Shown: positions 34,646 to 42,507 of the stretch, piece by piece
Numbering within the stretch: the stretch's first letter is position 1
Layout of the letters: each line of letters opens with the position of its first letter
Source: Allorhizobium paknamense
GTDB lineage: Bacteria > Pseudomonadota > Alphaproteobacteria > Rhizobiales > Rhizobiaceae
Assembly (NCBI RefSeq): GCF_030815125.1
Contig: NZ_JAUSWH010000001.1
Location: 620,001 to 684,000, forward strand
Direction: 5' to 3'
Length of the DNA: 64,000 nucleotides
Notes under the pieces: generated by a model
The model's input: only the letters and a program-made list of their open reading frames with translations
Database searches by the model: none
Told to the model about the DNA's origin: nothing
Position numbers and translations under genes: made by a program

Positions 34646-35095
34646 TCACCCATCCGGCACACCCGCTCCGCCCGCCTGCCACTCCTCCAGCAAAACCCGC
34701 GCCCGGGCCTCGGCCTGCGCCTCCACCAGCGCCAGCAGCCGCGCTTCCGCCTGCTGCAAGGGCTCGGCATCCAGCGCCCGTTCGTCCTCCATGGCGCGAT
34801 CCCGCACCAATTGCCGCTGCAACTGGTCGATCTTCTCCAGCGTCCGCACGATCACGGAAATGGCGTCGCTCGCCGCCTTCAGGTCAGCCCGCGCCTGCTT
34901 GGCCGCCGCCTCGTCCTCACCGCCCATCAGCGCCTCGGCCCCAGCTCTCAGCGCCTTGAACAGATCGAACTGCGCCCGCATCTCCACCATCAGATCAGAC
35001 AGCAGACGGCCATAATGCTCGGTCAGCGCCGCCATATCGGCGCCCTTCAATTCCAGCAGTACTGCGCCCGCCACATCGCGAAGCAGATCATCCAA
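34646..35095 (-). CDS. probable GTA g1-type protein (small terminase candidate)
   Basis: A 149-residue, highly helical protein just upstream of the large terminase. It has the acidic segment DDLLRDVAGAVLLELKGADM, then LTEHYGRLLSDLMVEMRAQFDLFKAL and a long coiled coil (DAISVIVRTLEKIDQLQRQLVRDRAM). The start is uncertain: no in-frame ATG lies before the conserved part, and a TTG at 35095 is the best choice. The open frame continues upstream only through C repeats. Position and coiled coil fit the small terminase of GTA particles, but no direct sequence match was recalled. Confidence 0.55.
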   Translation of the reverse strand: MDDLLRDVAGAVLLELKGADMAALTEHYGRLLSDLMVEMRAQFDLFKALRAGAEALMGGEDEAAAKQARADLKAASDAISVIVRTLEKIDQLQRQLVRDRAMEDERALDAEPLQQAEARLLALVEAQAEARARVLLEEWQAGGAGVPDG

Positions 35096-35112
35096 CGCGT
35101 CATTTCGACGTG

Positions 35113-35215
35113 TTTGCGAACAGAAAACCGGTTCCCACTTTTCCTGGGTCAACACTTTTTGCCCTTTCGTGCTTCCAGACGGAAAACCGGTTCCCACTTT
35201 TCCTGGAAAGCATCT
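35113..35215. repeat. repeat family C, two tandem copies
   Basis: GAAAACCGGTTCCCACTTTTCCTGG occurs at 35123 and again at 35183. The copies directly precede the g1-like gene and probably displaced or now form part of its leader. Confidence 0.85.
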
Positions 35216-35249
35216 GAAAACAAAAAGCGCCGCCCTGACAGATCAGACC

Positions 35250-35320
35250 GGCGCTGTAACGCTTTAAAATTGCTGCATAATTTTAACCTTAAATCGGTTC
35301 CGACTTAAGGAATTATGCAG
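35250..35320 (-). repeat. repeat family B, copy 2 (short form)
   Basis: GGCGCTGTAACGCTTTAAAATTGCTGCATAATTTTAACC...GGAATTATGCAG, in the opposite orientation to copy 1 and without the GTGCG...CGCAC hairpin. It lies in the spacer where the main GTA promoter is expected. Confidence 0.85.
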
Positions 35321-35380
35321 GAGCCACACCTCTGTGACGATAACCAGACACTACCGAACAACCGTCACGCCGTCAAGGAT

Positions 35381-35444
35381 TATTTTCCTAAAAATGATTT
35401 TTCTGACCGGAATTTTAGCAGAGCGTCCGGATTATAGGAAAATA
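35381..35444. repeat. inverted repeat in the GTA/yagU divergent spacer
   Basis: TATTTTCCTA (35381-35390) and TAGGAAAATA (35435-35444) are a perfect 10-bp inverted pair 44 bases apart in AT-rich DNA. It lies upstream of the g1-like gene (minus) and of the YagU gene (plus), so it may be a regulator-binding pair. No family consensus was recognised. Confidence 0.55.
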
Positions 35445-35508
35445 AACAATATTCTTGGATCACCTCTCCACCCCCCAACGCCCTCTGGACATCCCCTCAA
35501 ACCCGCCT

Positions 35509-35524
35509 ATGTTATCGATAACAT
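35509..35524. promoter_or_regulatory. 16-bp perfect palindrome, LacI/GntR-type operator candidate
   Basis: ATGTTATCGATAACAT is a perfect palindrome with the central CG typical of LacI-family operators, and is close to the gluconate repressor site ATGTTACCGGTAACAT. It lies 25 bases upstream of the YagU-type gene start, a position where binding would block transcription. The regulator is not in this window. Confidence 0.65.
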
Positions 35525-35549
35525 TTCCAGACCCACAAGGAGTCCAGTT

Positions 35550-36071
35550 ATGCCAGCCCCCGCTCAACCCCGCTTCACCGCCGCCCTCGTGGCCGGTTTC
35601 ATCGGCGGCAATCTCTCCAGTTTCGTCAAATGGGGTACGGAAAATCCGCTACCGCCGCGCACGCCCGACCGCGCCATCCCCCCGGCGGAAATGCTTCAGG
35701 ACATGGGGTTCAACGTCAAGGCCATGACCTATACCTATTCCGATCATGTGGTGAATTGGGGCGTGGCAGGCGTCCACCACCTGTTCTCCATCGGCTTTGC
35801 CATGGCCTATTGCCTGGCAGCGGAAATCCTGCCGCTCGTCACCCTCTGGCAGGGCCTGCTCTTCGGCCTTATCGTCACCGTCGCCTTCCACGGCGTGGTC
35901 CTACCCGTCTTCGGCTGGGCGCCGCCGCTCTGGCAATTGCCACTGGATGAACTGGTATCGGAAACCATCGGCCATCTTCTCTGGGCCTGGACCATCGAAA
36001 TCGTCCGCCGCGATTTCCGCCACCGCCTACAGCGCCGTGCGCCATATATGGCGCACAAAGCTTCGCTGTAG
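35550..36071 (+). CDS. yagU: YagU family (DUF1440) inner membrane protein
   Basis: A 173-residue membrane protein. It has AGFIGGNLSSFVKWGTENPLPPRTPDR at the N-terminus, a helix pair around GVAGVHHLFSIGFAMAYCLAAEI, and FHGVVLPVFGWAPPLWQLP and SETIGHLLWAWTIEIVRR near the end, all matching YagU. In E. coli YagU contributes to acid resistance. The ATG follows AAGGAG. The last ~13 residues (RRAPYMAHKASL) and the stop codon are encoded by a family B repeat that runs into the gene, so the native C-terminus may have been replaced. A LacI/GntR-type palindrome lies upstream. Confidence 0.85.
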   Translation: MPAPAQPRFTAALVAGFIGGNLSSFVKWGTENPLPPRTPDRAIPPAEMLQDMGFNVKAMTYTYSDHVVNWGVAGVHHLFSIGFAMAYCLAAEILPLVTLWQGLLFGLIVTVAFHGVVLPVFGWAPPLWQLPLDELVSETIGHLLWAWTIEIVRRDFRHRLQRRAPYMAHKASL

Positions 36072-36132
36072 CGCTTTATATCTGCTGCATAATTTTCACC
36101 TTAAATCGATGCCGATTTAAGGAATTATGCAG
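36031..36132 (-). repeat. repeat family B, copy 3, overlapping a coding end
   Basis: AGCGCCGTGCGCCATATATGGCGCAC...GCTGTAGCGCTTTATATCTGCTGCATAATTTT...GGAATTATGCAG. A full-length copy whose first 41 bases are translated as the C-terminus of the YagU-type protein. Confidence 0.88.
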
Positions 36133-36146
36133 TCGCTTGAAAAAGC

Positions 36147-38270
36147 TTACAGGGACGCCGCCTTTTGCGGGTCCGCCAAAGGCTTTGCCTCGCGCAGCAT
36201 GGTCGCCAGATCCCGCAAAATCCGCGTACTCGCCACGGAAAGGCTGCGCGGACGCACAAAGGCCGGGTCCGGCGGCGGTCGCTCGCCCGCCTTGGCCTGC
36301 GCCACCGGCTTCTGCGCCATCACCGCCGGTTCCAGCACGCCGGGAATGGGCCGGATCGCCATGCCCTGATGGGCATAATCCATAATGGTCTTGAAGGTCA
36401 TGGCGGGCAGCGAGCCGCCGGTCATGTTGTTGGTGGAGGTGTAGTCGTCATTGCCAAACCACACTGCCGTGGTGAAATTGCCGGTAAAGCCCACAAACCA
36501 CGCATCGCGATAGGCCTGCGTCGTGCCGCTCTTGCCTGCGGTCAAAATGCCGTCCAGCGCCGCTTTCCGCCCCGTGCCGATATAGGGCACCTTGGTGAGC
36601 ATCTGGTTCATATAGCCCGCGGCTTCCTCGCTCAAGACCCGGCGCGGCGGCGGCTCATCGCGGTCGAAATCATAGAGCACGCGCCCCCGATAATCGAGGA
36701 TCTCGGCAATGCCGTGGCGGCGTGATTGCACACCGCCCGCCGGCAGCACGGCATAGGCCGTCGCCTGATCCATCACCGTCACTTCCGAGGTGCCGAGCGG
36801 AATGGTCACATCCTTGCGGATCGGGCTTTCCACCCCCATGGCCTTGGCCATCTTGATCACCGGGTCCAGCCCCAGCCGTTCCTTCACCAGCCGTACCGGA
36901 ATGGTGTTGATGGATTTCGCCAGCGCCGTGGTCAGCGTTATGCGCCCGGCATAGCTGTTGCCGTAATTCTTCGGGCTCCAGTTGCCCCAGCTGATCGGCG
37001 CATCCACCACCATGCTGTCCGGCTTCAGCCCTGCCTCCATCGCCACTGCATAAGTGTAGATCTTGAAGGAAGACCCCGGCTGGCGCAGGCCCCGCGTCGC
37101 ACGGTTGAACTGGCTTTCGCCATAATCACGCCCGCCCACCATGGCGCGCACCGAGCCGCCATTTTCCACTGTCACCACCGCCGCCTGCTTGACCTTGTAT
37201 TCCTCGCCAAAGTCGCGCAGCGTATTGGCCACCGCCGCCTCTGCCACCTTCTGCAGGCCGGGGTCCAGCGTGGTGCGCACGATCAGCGAATGCTCGGGAA
37301 ACCGCGCGGCAATCCGCTGCACTTCGTCAAAGGCCCAGTCCAGGAAGAAATCCGGCGCTTCCTGCTCGCCCCGGTCCACCACGCTGGCCGGATTGCGCCG
37401 GGCGGCAATCACCTGCCCCTCGCTCATCAGCCCGCTCTGCACCAGATTGCTCAGCACTTCGTTGGCGCGCCCGCGCGCGGCAGGCAGGTTCACATGCGGC
37501 GCATATTTGGCCGGCGCCTTGAAAAGCCCCGCCAGCATAGCCGCTTCGGCCAGATTGATGTCGCGCACGCTCTTGCCGAAATAAAATTGCGCCGCCGCCG
37601 CCGCGCCAAAAGTGCCGCCGCCCATATAGGCCCGGTCGAGATAGAGCGAGAGAATGTCTTTCTTGCTCAGATTGGCCTCCAGCCACAATGACAGAAAGGC
37701 TTCCTTGATCTTGCGCTCGATGGAACGCTCATTGGTCAAAAACAGGTTCTTCGCCAATTGCTGCGTCAGCGTGGAACCACCCTGCACCACGCCGCCCGCC
37801 TTGGCATTTTCGCTCAGCGCCCGGAAAAGCCCGATGAAGTCGATACCATAATGGTCAAAAAACCGCCGATCCTCGGTCGCCAGCACCGCCTTCACCAGAT
37901 TGTCCGGCAAATCCTCGAAAGGCACGGAATTTTCATGGATAATCCCGCGATGGCCAATGACATTGCCGTAGCGGTCCAGAAAGGTCACGGCAAAATCGCC
38001 GCGATTGCGCCAGTCCTTCTCTGTCTCCTGAAAGGCAGGCTTGGCCAGCGCCAGCATCACCACGGCACCCGCCGTCCCCAGCGTCATGCCCTCGCCCAGC
38101 ACTTCGAAAAATATCTTCTTCCAGCCGCGCATGCGAAAGCGGCGAAAGAAGATCGTCAGCTCTTCCCAGATCTCGCCTGCGCGAAAACCGGCATTCCACA
38201 GCGTCGAATCGAGCCAGGCATCGATCTTCAGAAACATGTGCCGCCTGCGGCGCGGCTTCTCGTCCGTCAT
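36147..38270 (-). CDS. class A penicillin-binding protein (PBP1 type)
   Basis: A 707-residue bifunctional peptidoglycan synthase. A cytoplasmic basic N-terminus and one membrane anchor (about residues 60-80) are followed by the glycosyltransferase domain, with ATEDRRFFDHYGIDFIGL near 129 and GGSTLTQQLAKNLFL near 160. The transpeptidase domain has SSFK (catalytic serine, near residue 402), SIN (near 455) and KSG (near 578). The last motif has serine where KTG is more usual; both are found in active enzymes. It is a single gene, divergent from the YcgN-type gene. Confidence 0.94.
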   Translation of the reverse strand: MTDEKPRRRRHMFLKIDAWLDSTLWNAGFRAGEIWEELTIFFRRFRMRGWKKIFFEVLGEGMTLGTAGAVVMLALAKPAFQETEKDWRNRGDFAVTFLDRYGNVIGHRGIIHENSVPFEDLPDNLVKAVLATEDRRFFDHYGIDFIGLFRALSENAKAGGVVQGGSTLTQQLAKNLFLTNERSIERKIKEAFLSLWLEANLSKKDILSLYLDRAYMGGGTFGAAAAAQFYFGKSVRDINLAEAAMLAGLFKAPAKYAPHVNLPAARGRANEVLSNLVQSGLMSEGQVIAARRNPASVVDRGEQEAPDFFLDWAFDEVQRIAARFPEHSLIVRTTLDPGLQKVAEAAVANTLRDFGEEYKVKQAAVVTVENGGSVRAMVGGRDYGESQFNRATRGLRQPGSSFKIYTYAVAMEAGLKPDSMVVDAPISWGNWSPKNYGNSYAGRITLTTALAKSINTIPVRLVKERLGLDPVIKMAKAMGVESPIRKDVTIPLGTSEVTVMDQATAYAVLPAGGVQSRRHGIAEILDYRGRVLYDFDRDEPPPRRVLSEEAAGYMNQMLTKVPYIGTGRKAALDGILTAGKSGTTQAYRDAWFVGFTGNFTTAVWFGNDDYTSTNNMTGGSLPAMTFKTIMDYAHQGMAIRPIPGVLEPAVMAQKPVAQAKAGERPPPDPAFVRPRSLSVASTRILRDLATMLREAKPLADPQKAASL

Positions 38271-38516
38271 TGCCGGTTCTCACCACCGTTGTCGGCGCGC
38301 CTGCACCTCACTGCGTCAGGCTCCGTTCTCGAAACACGCTTGACAGCAAGGCCAAGCACGCCCATCAGTCGACCCTTCCGCATCCCTGCCGCCTGAAAGG
38401 CGGGCTGAAAGGTCTGGCGCAAGCCCGTCCCGAAGCTTCTCCATCATGGCATTGATCATATGCGAGTCAAATTTTAACGAAACGATAACGACCACCCCCG
38501 TCACAAGGAGCCCCGC

Positions 38517-38990
38517 GTGAACAGCAATGACGCTTTCTGGAAGGTGAAAAGCCTTGCCGAGATGAGCCAGAGCGAATGGGAAAGCCTCTGCGACGGCTGC
38601 GGCCTGTGCTGCCTCAACAAGTTGGAGGATTGGGATACGGGTGACGTGGTCTTCACCTCCATCGCCTGTCGCCTGCTGGATGGCGAAAGCTGTCGCTGCA
38701 AGGACTATGAAAACCGCCAGGCCACCGTGCCGGATTGCATCCAGCTCACTGTCCAGCAAGTGGATGAAATCGCCTGGCTGCCACCCACCTGCGCCTACCG
38801 TCTGGTGGACGAAGGCCGCGATCTCGCCTGGTGGCACCCCCTTGTCTCCGGCGATCCCGAAACCGTCCACACCGCTGGTATTTCCGCCCGGGGCCGCACC
38901 ATCAGCGAGGAAGAGGTCCCGCTGGACGATTTCGAAAACTATGTCTGCGACTGGCCCCTCACTGTGGGCGAGACCACACAGCCGTCATGA
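38517..38990 (+). CDS. YcgN family cysteine cluster protein (UPF0260)
   Basis: A 157-residue cytosolic protein of the YcgN/UPF0260 family. It begins at a GTG with AAGGAG upstream. The cysteines lie in [15 protein letters not shown] (residues about 22-36), [14 protein letters not shown] and VPDCIQL, which together probably bind a metal or iron-sulfur cluster. The C-terminal [14 protein letters not shown] and [10 protein letters not shown] are conserved. The biochemical role is not established. It is divergent from the PBP gene (246-base spacer). Confidence 0.92.
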   Translation: MNSNDAFWKVKSLAEMSQSEWESLCDGCGLCCLNKLEDWDTGDVVFTSIACRLLDGESCRCKDYENRQATVPDCIQLTVQQVDEIAWLPPTCAYRLVDEGRDLAWWHPLVSGDPETVHTAGISARGRTISEEEVPLDDFENYVCDWPLTVGETTQPS

Positions 38991-39072
38991 GTATTAATCA
39001 CATCTAATGCACGCTTCGCGCAAGCTACGCCCTTTAGTTTTCCCTGATAACTTTTCCAGAGGGGAGACTCCG

Positions 39073-40134
39073 GTGGACGGCCAGGTCAAACGCGATACCG
39101 CCCAAAGCGAAGAACAACAGTTCCAGCAGGCCATGGAGGACATCGCTGTCCTGCAGCCGCATCTGGCGCATCCGAAAGGCATGGAGGCGCTGGCCGCCAT
39201 GCAGGGCAGGCGCACGCTGGAATTTGCAGCCGCCCTCTCCCACGCCAATCCCTTCTTCCTGCCCACCATGGACGCCGACAGTGCCGAGCGTCTCAAGATA
39301 ACCCTTGCACAACTGGCGGAACTCACGTTCAGGGCGCGCCTGACAGCAAGCCGGGCCTCTCAACCCAATATTCTCGTGGCTTGCGCACCAAAATCGGCAT
39401 CGACCTTCATTACTGCCGCGCTGATCGACGCGCTGAAACTGCTGCCCGCCAGCCTCGCCACGCCCACATTGAGCCCATTTTCCAGCTCCATGCTCGGTGC
39501 AAATCTTCGTTCGCAGGAAACCGACGAACTGGCCCTGCTGCGTCACGGCCTGAACGGTCTCGGCTATGTGGCACAACATCACATCCGCTGCACCCCCTAC
39601 CTCGCCCACCAGATGGCGCTCTACAATATCCGCCCCATCGTCACCATCCGCAACTTCTTCGATACGCTGGTCAGCCTCGATGATATGTATCTGCAATGGC
39701 ATGCCGGAAACCGCGCGATACCTACGAATTTCTTCGATGACGGCCTGCCCGCACACTATGCGCAAATGCCCTTCGAAGAACGGCTGGACATGCTGGTTTC
39801 GGCGCAGGCCGTCTGGTACGCGCAATTCCTGCTCAGCTGGCAGATGTGCGAGAAGATAAACCTCGTCAAACCGCTCTGGGTCTCCTACGAGACCGACTTC
39901 CTCGGCGACAAGGCGGCTCTCGCCGCCCGCATCGCCACCTTCATCGGCGGCAATCAAGGCGATGCGGAAAAAATCGCCGCAGCCCTTGTCGACAAGCGTG
40001 ACGGCGACCGGAAGCGCATCAACCGCGGCGTTGCCGGCCGCGGCGCCGATGTGCCGCAGGCGGTCCGGGAAAAGGCCATGGCCATCTTCGACCGCTACAC
40101 CACCAGCGGCGACATGACCCCGCTGGTCGGATAA
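39073..40134 (+). CDS. sulfotransferase-like protein
   Basis: A 353-residue protein with features of PAPS-dependent sulfotransferases. The nucleotide loop is ILVACAPKSASTFITAALID (about residues 99-118), and IVTIRNFFDTLVSLDDMYLQ near 200 resembles the 3'-phosphate-binding arginine/serine motif. I chose the GTG at 39073 because AGGGGAG lies 8-14 bases upstream; an ATG at 39007 is also in frame. No signal peptide. The acceptor is unknown; surface polysaccharide modification is one option. It is a single gene ending at a fragment of repeat A. Confidence 0.6.
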   Translation: MDGQVKRDTAQSEEQQFQQAMEDIAVLQPHLAHPKGMEALAAMQGRRTLEFAAALSHANPFFLPTMDADSAERLKITLAQLAELTFRARLTASRASQPNILVACAPKSASTFITAALIDALKLLPASLATPTLSPFSSSMLGANLRSQETDELALLRHGLNGLGYVAQHHIRCTPYLAHQMALYNIRPIVTIRNFFDTLVSLDDMYLQWHAGNRAIPTNFFDDGLPAHYAQMPFEERLDMLVSAQAVWYAQFLLSWQMCEKINLVKPLWVSYETDFLGDKAALAARIATFIGGNQGDAEKIAAALVDKRDGDRKRINRGVAGRGADVPQAVREKAMAIFDRYTTSGDMTPLVG

Positions 40135-40141
40135 GCACTCC

Positions 40142-40208
40142 TACGAACTATCATTGAAAATGGCAGTTCGTATTCCCCTTTCGAATATCTCAAGCCGTTG
40201 ATGCATTA
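40142..40208 (-). repeat. repeat family A, truncated copy 8
   Basis: Hairpin 3 (TACGAACTATCATT...AATGGCAGTTCGTA) and half of hairpin 2 (TTTCGAATATCTCAAGCC) in reverse orientation, broken off at GATGCATTACA. The break marks a rearrangement joint after the sulfotransferase-like gene. Confidence 0.8.
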
Positions 40209-40740
40209 CAAAAGCCACGGGCACGTCCGGTCAAGCCATCCTCACGGGACGTGGCCGAGGCTCAGATCGATCCTGACGAACCTTCGCTGTCATTATTTTC
40301 AAGTTCTTACCCGCAAGAGCCGCAACATCTGCTGGCGGAACCTGCCCCCGCAGCAGCAACACCGCGCGCGGCTTTCAAAGATGTTGCCTTTATTCGGAAA
40401 TACTCCAATCCTCACTATAGAAGAGCGTGACTGATGACATTCTTCAATTTTCACCCTCAGAAAAAAGGGGTTTTTGTCCAAGAATGTTCTGAGAAGGCAC
40501 AATTGTCCGCTTCTGATGCGCCACCCCAGGACCACCTGACCAAAGCCGGGACAGGCACCCTTACCCCCACATCTGCGGGGTTTTTTTCGGGTGTATTTCA
40601 CCAGGTTGTGAATGGTTCTCAACTTTTTTTGGTTGTTAGCAATTCTTGTATTGCGAGGTATAAAGACTGATGTAATAGGGAGGGAAAAACATTCACTAGT
40701 TTTTCTCATATTGTTCCTTGAGTCGGAAGGAAGGCTGATT
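40209..40740. other. AT-richer spacer between the sulfotransferase-like gene and hmrR
   Basis: This spacer is visibly richer in A and T than its surroundings. It contains an inverted pair GCACGTCC...GGACGTGG (40220-40255), runs of A and T, and the 40563 terminator. An open frame at 40437-40670 has a composition unlike the genes here and crosses the terminator; I do not accept it. The hmrR promoter should be near the 3' end. Confidence 0.4.
40563..40588 (+). terminator. rho-independent terminator
   Basis: ACCCCCACATCTGCGGGGT followed by TTTTTT: a GC-rich stem with an inner CA/TG step and a clear T run. There is no obvious gene just upstream for it to serve, which suggests that a gene has been lost or that a small RNA ends here. 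Confidence 0.65.
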
Positions 40741-41187
40741 ATGAATATCGGAGAAGCCGCCGCCGCATCCGGCGTTTCCGCCAAAATGATCCGTTATTAC
40801 GAAGAAATCGGACTGGTCATGCCGGCGCGCCGCACGGCCAGCAATTATCGCGTTTACAGTGACAATGAAGTGCACCGCCTGCGTTTCGTGCGGCGTGCCC
40901 GCATGCTGGGCTTTTCCCTGGAAGAGACGGAGCGCCTTCTGGCCCTGTGGAGCGAGCCCGCCCGCAAGCGTGGCGATGTGCGCGAACTGGCCATGAGCCA
41001 TGTGCGTGAACTCGAGGAAAAGATGGAAGCCATGCGCGGCATGGTGGACACGCTGAAAAACCTCGTTGACCACTGCGAGGACGAGACCGGGCCGAACTGC
41101 CCCATTCTCGACCGGCTCTCGGGCGATGCCGCTGCTGAAGCCGAAGCTAGAGACGATGCCATGAATTCGGAGCTTGAGGACGCTTGA
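40741..41187 (+). CDS. hmrR: MerR-family copper-responsive regulator (HmrR/CueR)
   Basis: A 148-residue regulator. The N-terminal MerR helix-turn-helix is MNIGEAAAASGVSAKMIRYYEEIGLV and R-x-YRVYSDNEVHRLRFVRRA. A long dimerisation helix follows, then the metal loop CEDETGPNCPILDRL, in which two cysteines seven residues apart bind Cu(I) in CueR-type proteins. The ATG follows GGAAGGAAGG. CopZ is encoded 63 bases downstream with a CueR-type operator between. The copper ATPase that usually accompanies hmrR is not in this window. Confidence 0.9.
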   Translation: MNIGEAAAASGVSAKMIRYYEEIGLVMPARRTASNYRVYSDNEVHRLRFVRRARMLGFSLEETERLLALWSEPARKRGDVRELAMSHVRELEEKMEAMRGMVDTLKNLVDHCEDETGPNCPILDRLSGDAAAEAEARDDAMNSELEDA

Positions 41188-41191
41188 CCCC

Positions 41192-41222
41192 TTGACCTTC
41201 CCCCTGCCGGAAGGTGCATGAA
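41192..41222 (+). promoter_or_regulatory. CueR/HmrR operator and promoter of copZ
   Basis: TTGACCTTCCCCCTGCCGGAAGGT contains the -35 box TTGACC overlapping the dyad ACCTTCC-N7-GGAAGGT. It is nearly the same as the known E. coli copA operator. The long spacer places a weak -10 at about 41217-41222, as expected for a MerR-type promoter that needs activation. Confidence 0.75.
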
Positions 41223-41249
41223 GGGGAGACAAGTCGAAAGGAGCGCCCG

Positions 41250-41456
41250 ATGAGCGAGATTGCCGAATTCTACGTAGAAGACATGACCTGCGGCCATTGC
41301 GAGGCCACGGTCAGAAAGGCGCTGGAAGAGACCCTCCCCGGCGCCGCCGTCGAGATTGACCTGAAAGCGCATAGCGTCAAGGTCGAGGCAAATGCGGCCA
41401 AGGCCGAAGAGGTCATCAAGGATGCGGGCTATACACCCGTGTTGAGACGCACCTGA
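41250..41456 (+). CDS. copZ: copper chaperone, heavy-metal-associated domain (CopZ)
   Basis: A 68-residue HMA domain protein: YVEDMTCGHCEATVRKALEE carries the MxCxxC copper site (residues about 12-17) and the fold is completed by VEIDLKAHSVKVEANAA and VIKDAGYTPVL. The ATG has GAAAGGAG upstream. It delivers Cu(I) to an export ATPase or to HmrR. It is probably induced by copper through the operator just upstream. Confidence 0.93.
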   Translation: MSEIAEFYVEDMTCGHCEATVRKALEETLPGAAVEIDLKAHSVKVEANAAKAEEVIKDAGYTPVLRRT

Positions 41457-41481
41457 ACCCTGGGGGCGGGGGGATGGGGCG

Positions 41482-41519
41482 GACGGCCGGTCGCTTCTGG
41501 CGCCGGCCGTCACTGTTTT
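41482..41519 (+). terminator. hairpin downstream of copZ
   Basis: GACGGCCGG and CCGGCCGTC form a perfect 9-bp GC stem with a 12-base loop, followed by ACTGTTTT. A plausible terminator for copZ. Confidence 0.6.
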
Positions 41520-41624
41520 GGCGAACTGCCTTGTCCTTGTGACGCCTTGTCCCCTGCCTTTTGCAGCGTCTCCGGGGTTTATCCCCGCAGCATGGCGCAC
41601 GCGCCATCTCCCTGCCCTGATTTT

Positions 41625-41876
41625 GGGCTGTAGCGCTTTATGCGCGCTGCATAATTTTGGCGTTATACCAAGGCTCGAAGATGCTAACGCATCCTCGCCT
41701 TGAAAGGATTTCGAATATCTCAAATGCATCAAGGGCTTGAGATATTCGAAAGGGGAATACGATGAGTCATTTTCAATGACTCTTCGTATGAGAGTGTTGC
41801 CCCGTTTTCAGACGGAAAACCGGATTCCACTTTCCTGGAAACACCCTAAATCGGTTCCGGTTTCAGGAATTATGCG
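41625..41876. repeat. nested mosaic: family B split by family A and C copies
   Basis: A family B left half (GGCTGTAGCGCTTTATGCGCGCTGCATAATTTTGGCGTT) ends at 41664, and the B right half (CCTAAATCGGTTCCGGTTTCAGGAATTATGC) resumes at about 41847. Between them are a full family A copy (41665-41789) and a family C unit (41808-41846). This shows that A and C units can enter B units. The composite ends at the start codon of the next gene. Confidence 0.85.
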
Positions 41877-42507
41877 GTACCGCTTTGGAAAGCAGTCAAC
41901 AAGGTCGAATCAACGGGTGTTTCGGGTTCCCTTTCTTGTCGCCGTGGCGCTCGCCGTGGCTTTTGGCCTCGGCATTCAGTCGGCGCTTCTGGCGCTCGAT
42001 GCGACGGTGGGCTTTGGTGAAATCAAGATTGGCAGCTGGCGCGCCTTTCCGGAGGCCCAGACCAGCAGCGCCGACCCTTACGCACGCGCCCACCGTGCCA
42101 AGGCGGGCCGTCTGCTGATGGGCTCCGCCGAGGGGCTCACCTTCATTGCCAGCAGTGATGACAGCGGCGAGCGGCTGTCGGGCCTCTGCCGCTACCGGCT
42201 TGACGGCAGCCTGCCCCCTGCCCGCGCCTGGACGCTCTATGCCGCCGGGCTGGACGGCACGCCGCTCGCCGTGCCTGACACCCTTCCCGGCGCACTGAAC
42301 TCGGTCATCACCCTGAAGCAACAGGATGGCGGCCTGACTGTCGAGATCGGCAGTCAGGCCGCACCCGGCAACTGGCTGGCGCTGCCGCCGGGCAACGGCC
42401 CTTTCCTCATCACCGTCACCCTGCTCGATACGCCTGCGGCGGGCAATTCCGGTCTGGTGGATGTCGCCATGCCGAAGATCGAAAAGATCGGGTGCGGCCA
42501 TGCGTAA
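41872..42507 (+). CDS. DUF1214 domain protein
   Basis: A 211-residue protein with one N-terminal membrane helix (FLVAVALAVAFGLGIQSALLAL), then an exported domain with ADPYARAHRAKAGRLLMGSAEG, SGLCRYRLDGSLPPARAWTLY and a final FLITVTLLDTPA. This matches the DUF1214 half of the widespread DUF1254/DUF1214 proteins. The start is uncertain: the ATG at 41872 lies inside the repeat B remnant, and the frame continues open upstream through repeats. It overlaps the next gene by 8 bases. Confidence 0.8.
   Translation: MRYRFGKQSTRSNQRVFRVPFLVAVALAVAFGLGIQSALLALDATVGFGEIKIGSWRAFPEAQTSSADPYARAHRAKAGRLLMGSAEGLTFIASSDDSGERLSGLCRYRLDGSLPPARAWTLYAAGLDGTPLAVPDTLPGALNSVITLKQQDGGLTVEIGSQAAPGNWLALPPGNGPFLITVTLLDTPAAGNSGLVDVAMPKIEKIGCGHA

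Noticed and set aside
35440..35460. IHF site near AATAAACAATATTCTTGG in the GTA promoter spacer
   Set aside because: Does not fit WATCAA-N4-TTR in either register; IHF would be expected for a Gaf-type promoter but the match is too poor.
38316..38870. Minus-strand 184-codon frame opposite the YcgN-type gene
   Set aside because: It covers a conserved cysteine-cluster gene in antisense and has no family pattern.
40437..40670. 78-codon frame before hmrR
   Set aside because: It runs through a rho-independent terminator, has no good ribosome site and no protein-like pattern.
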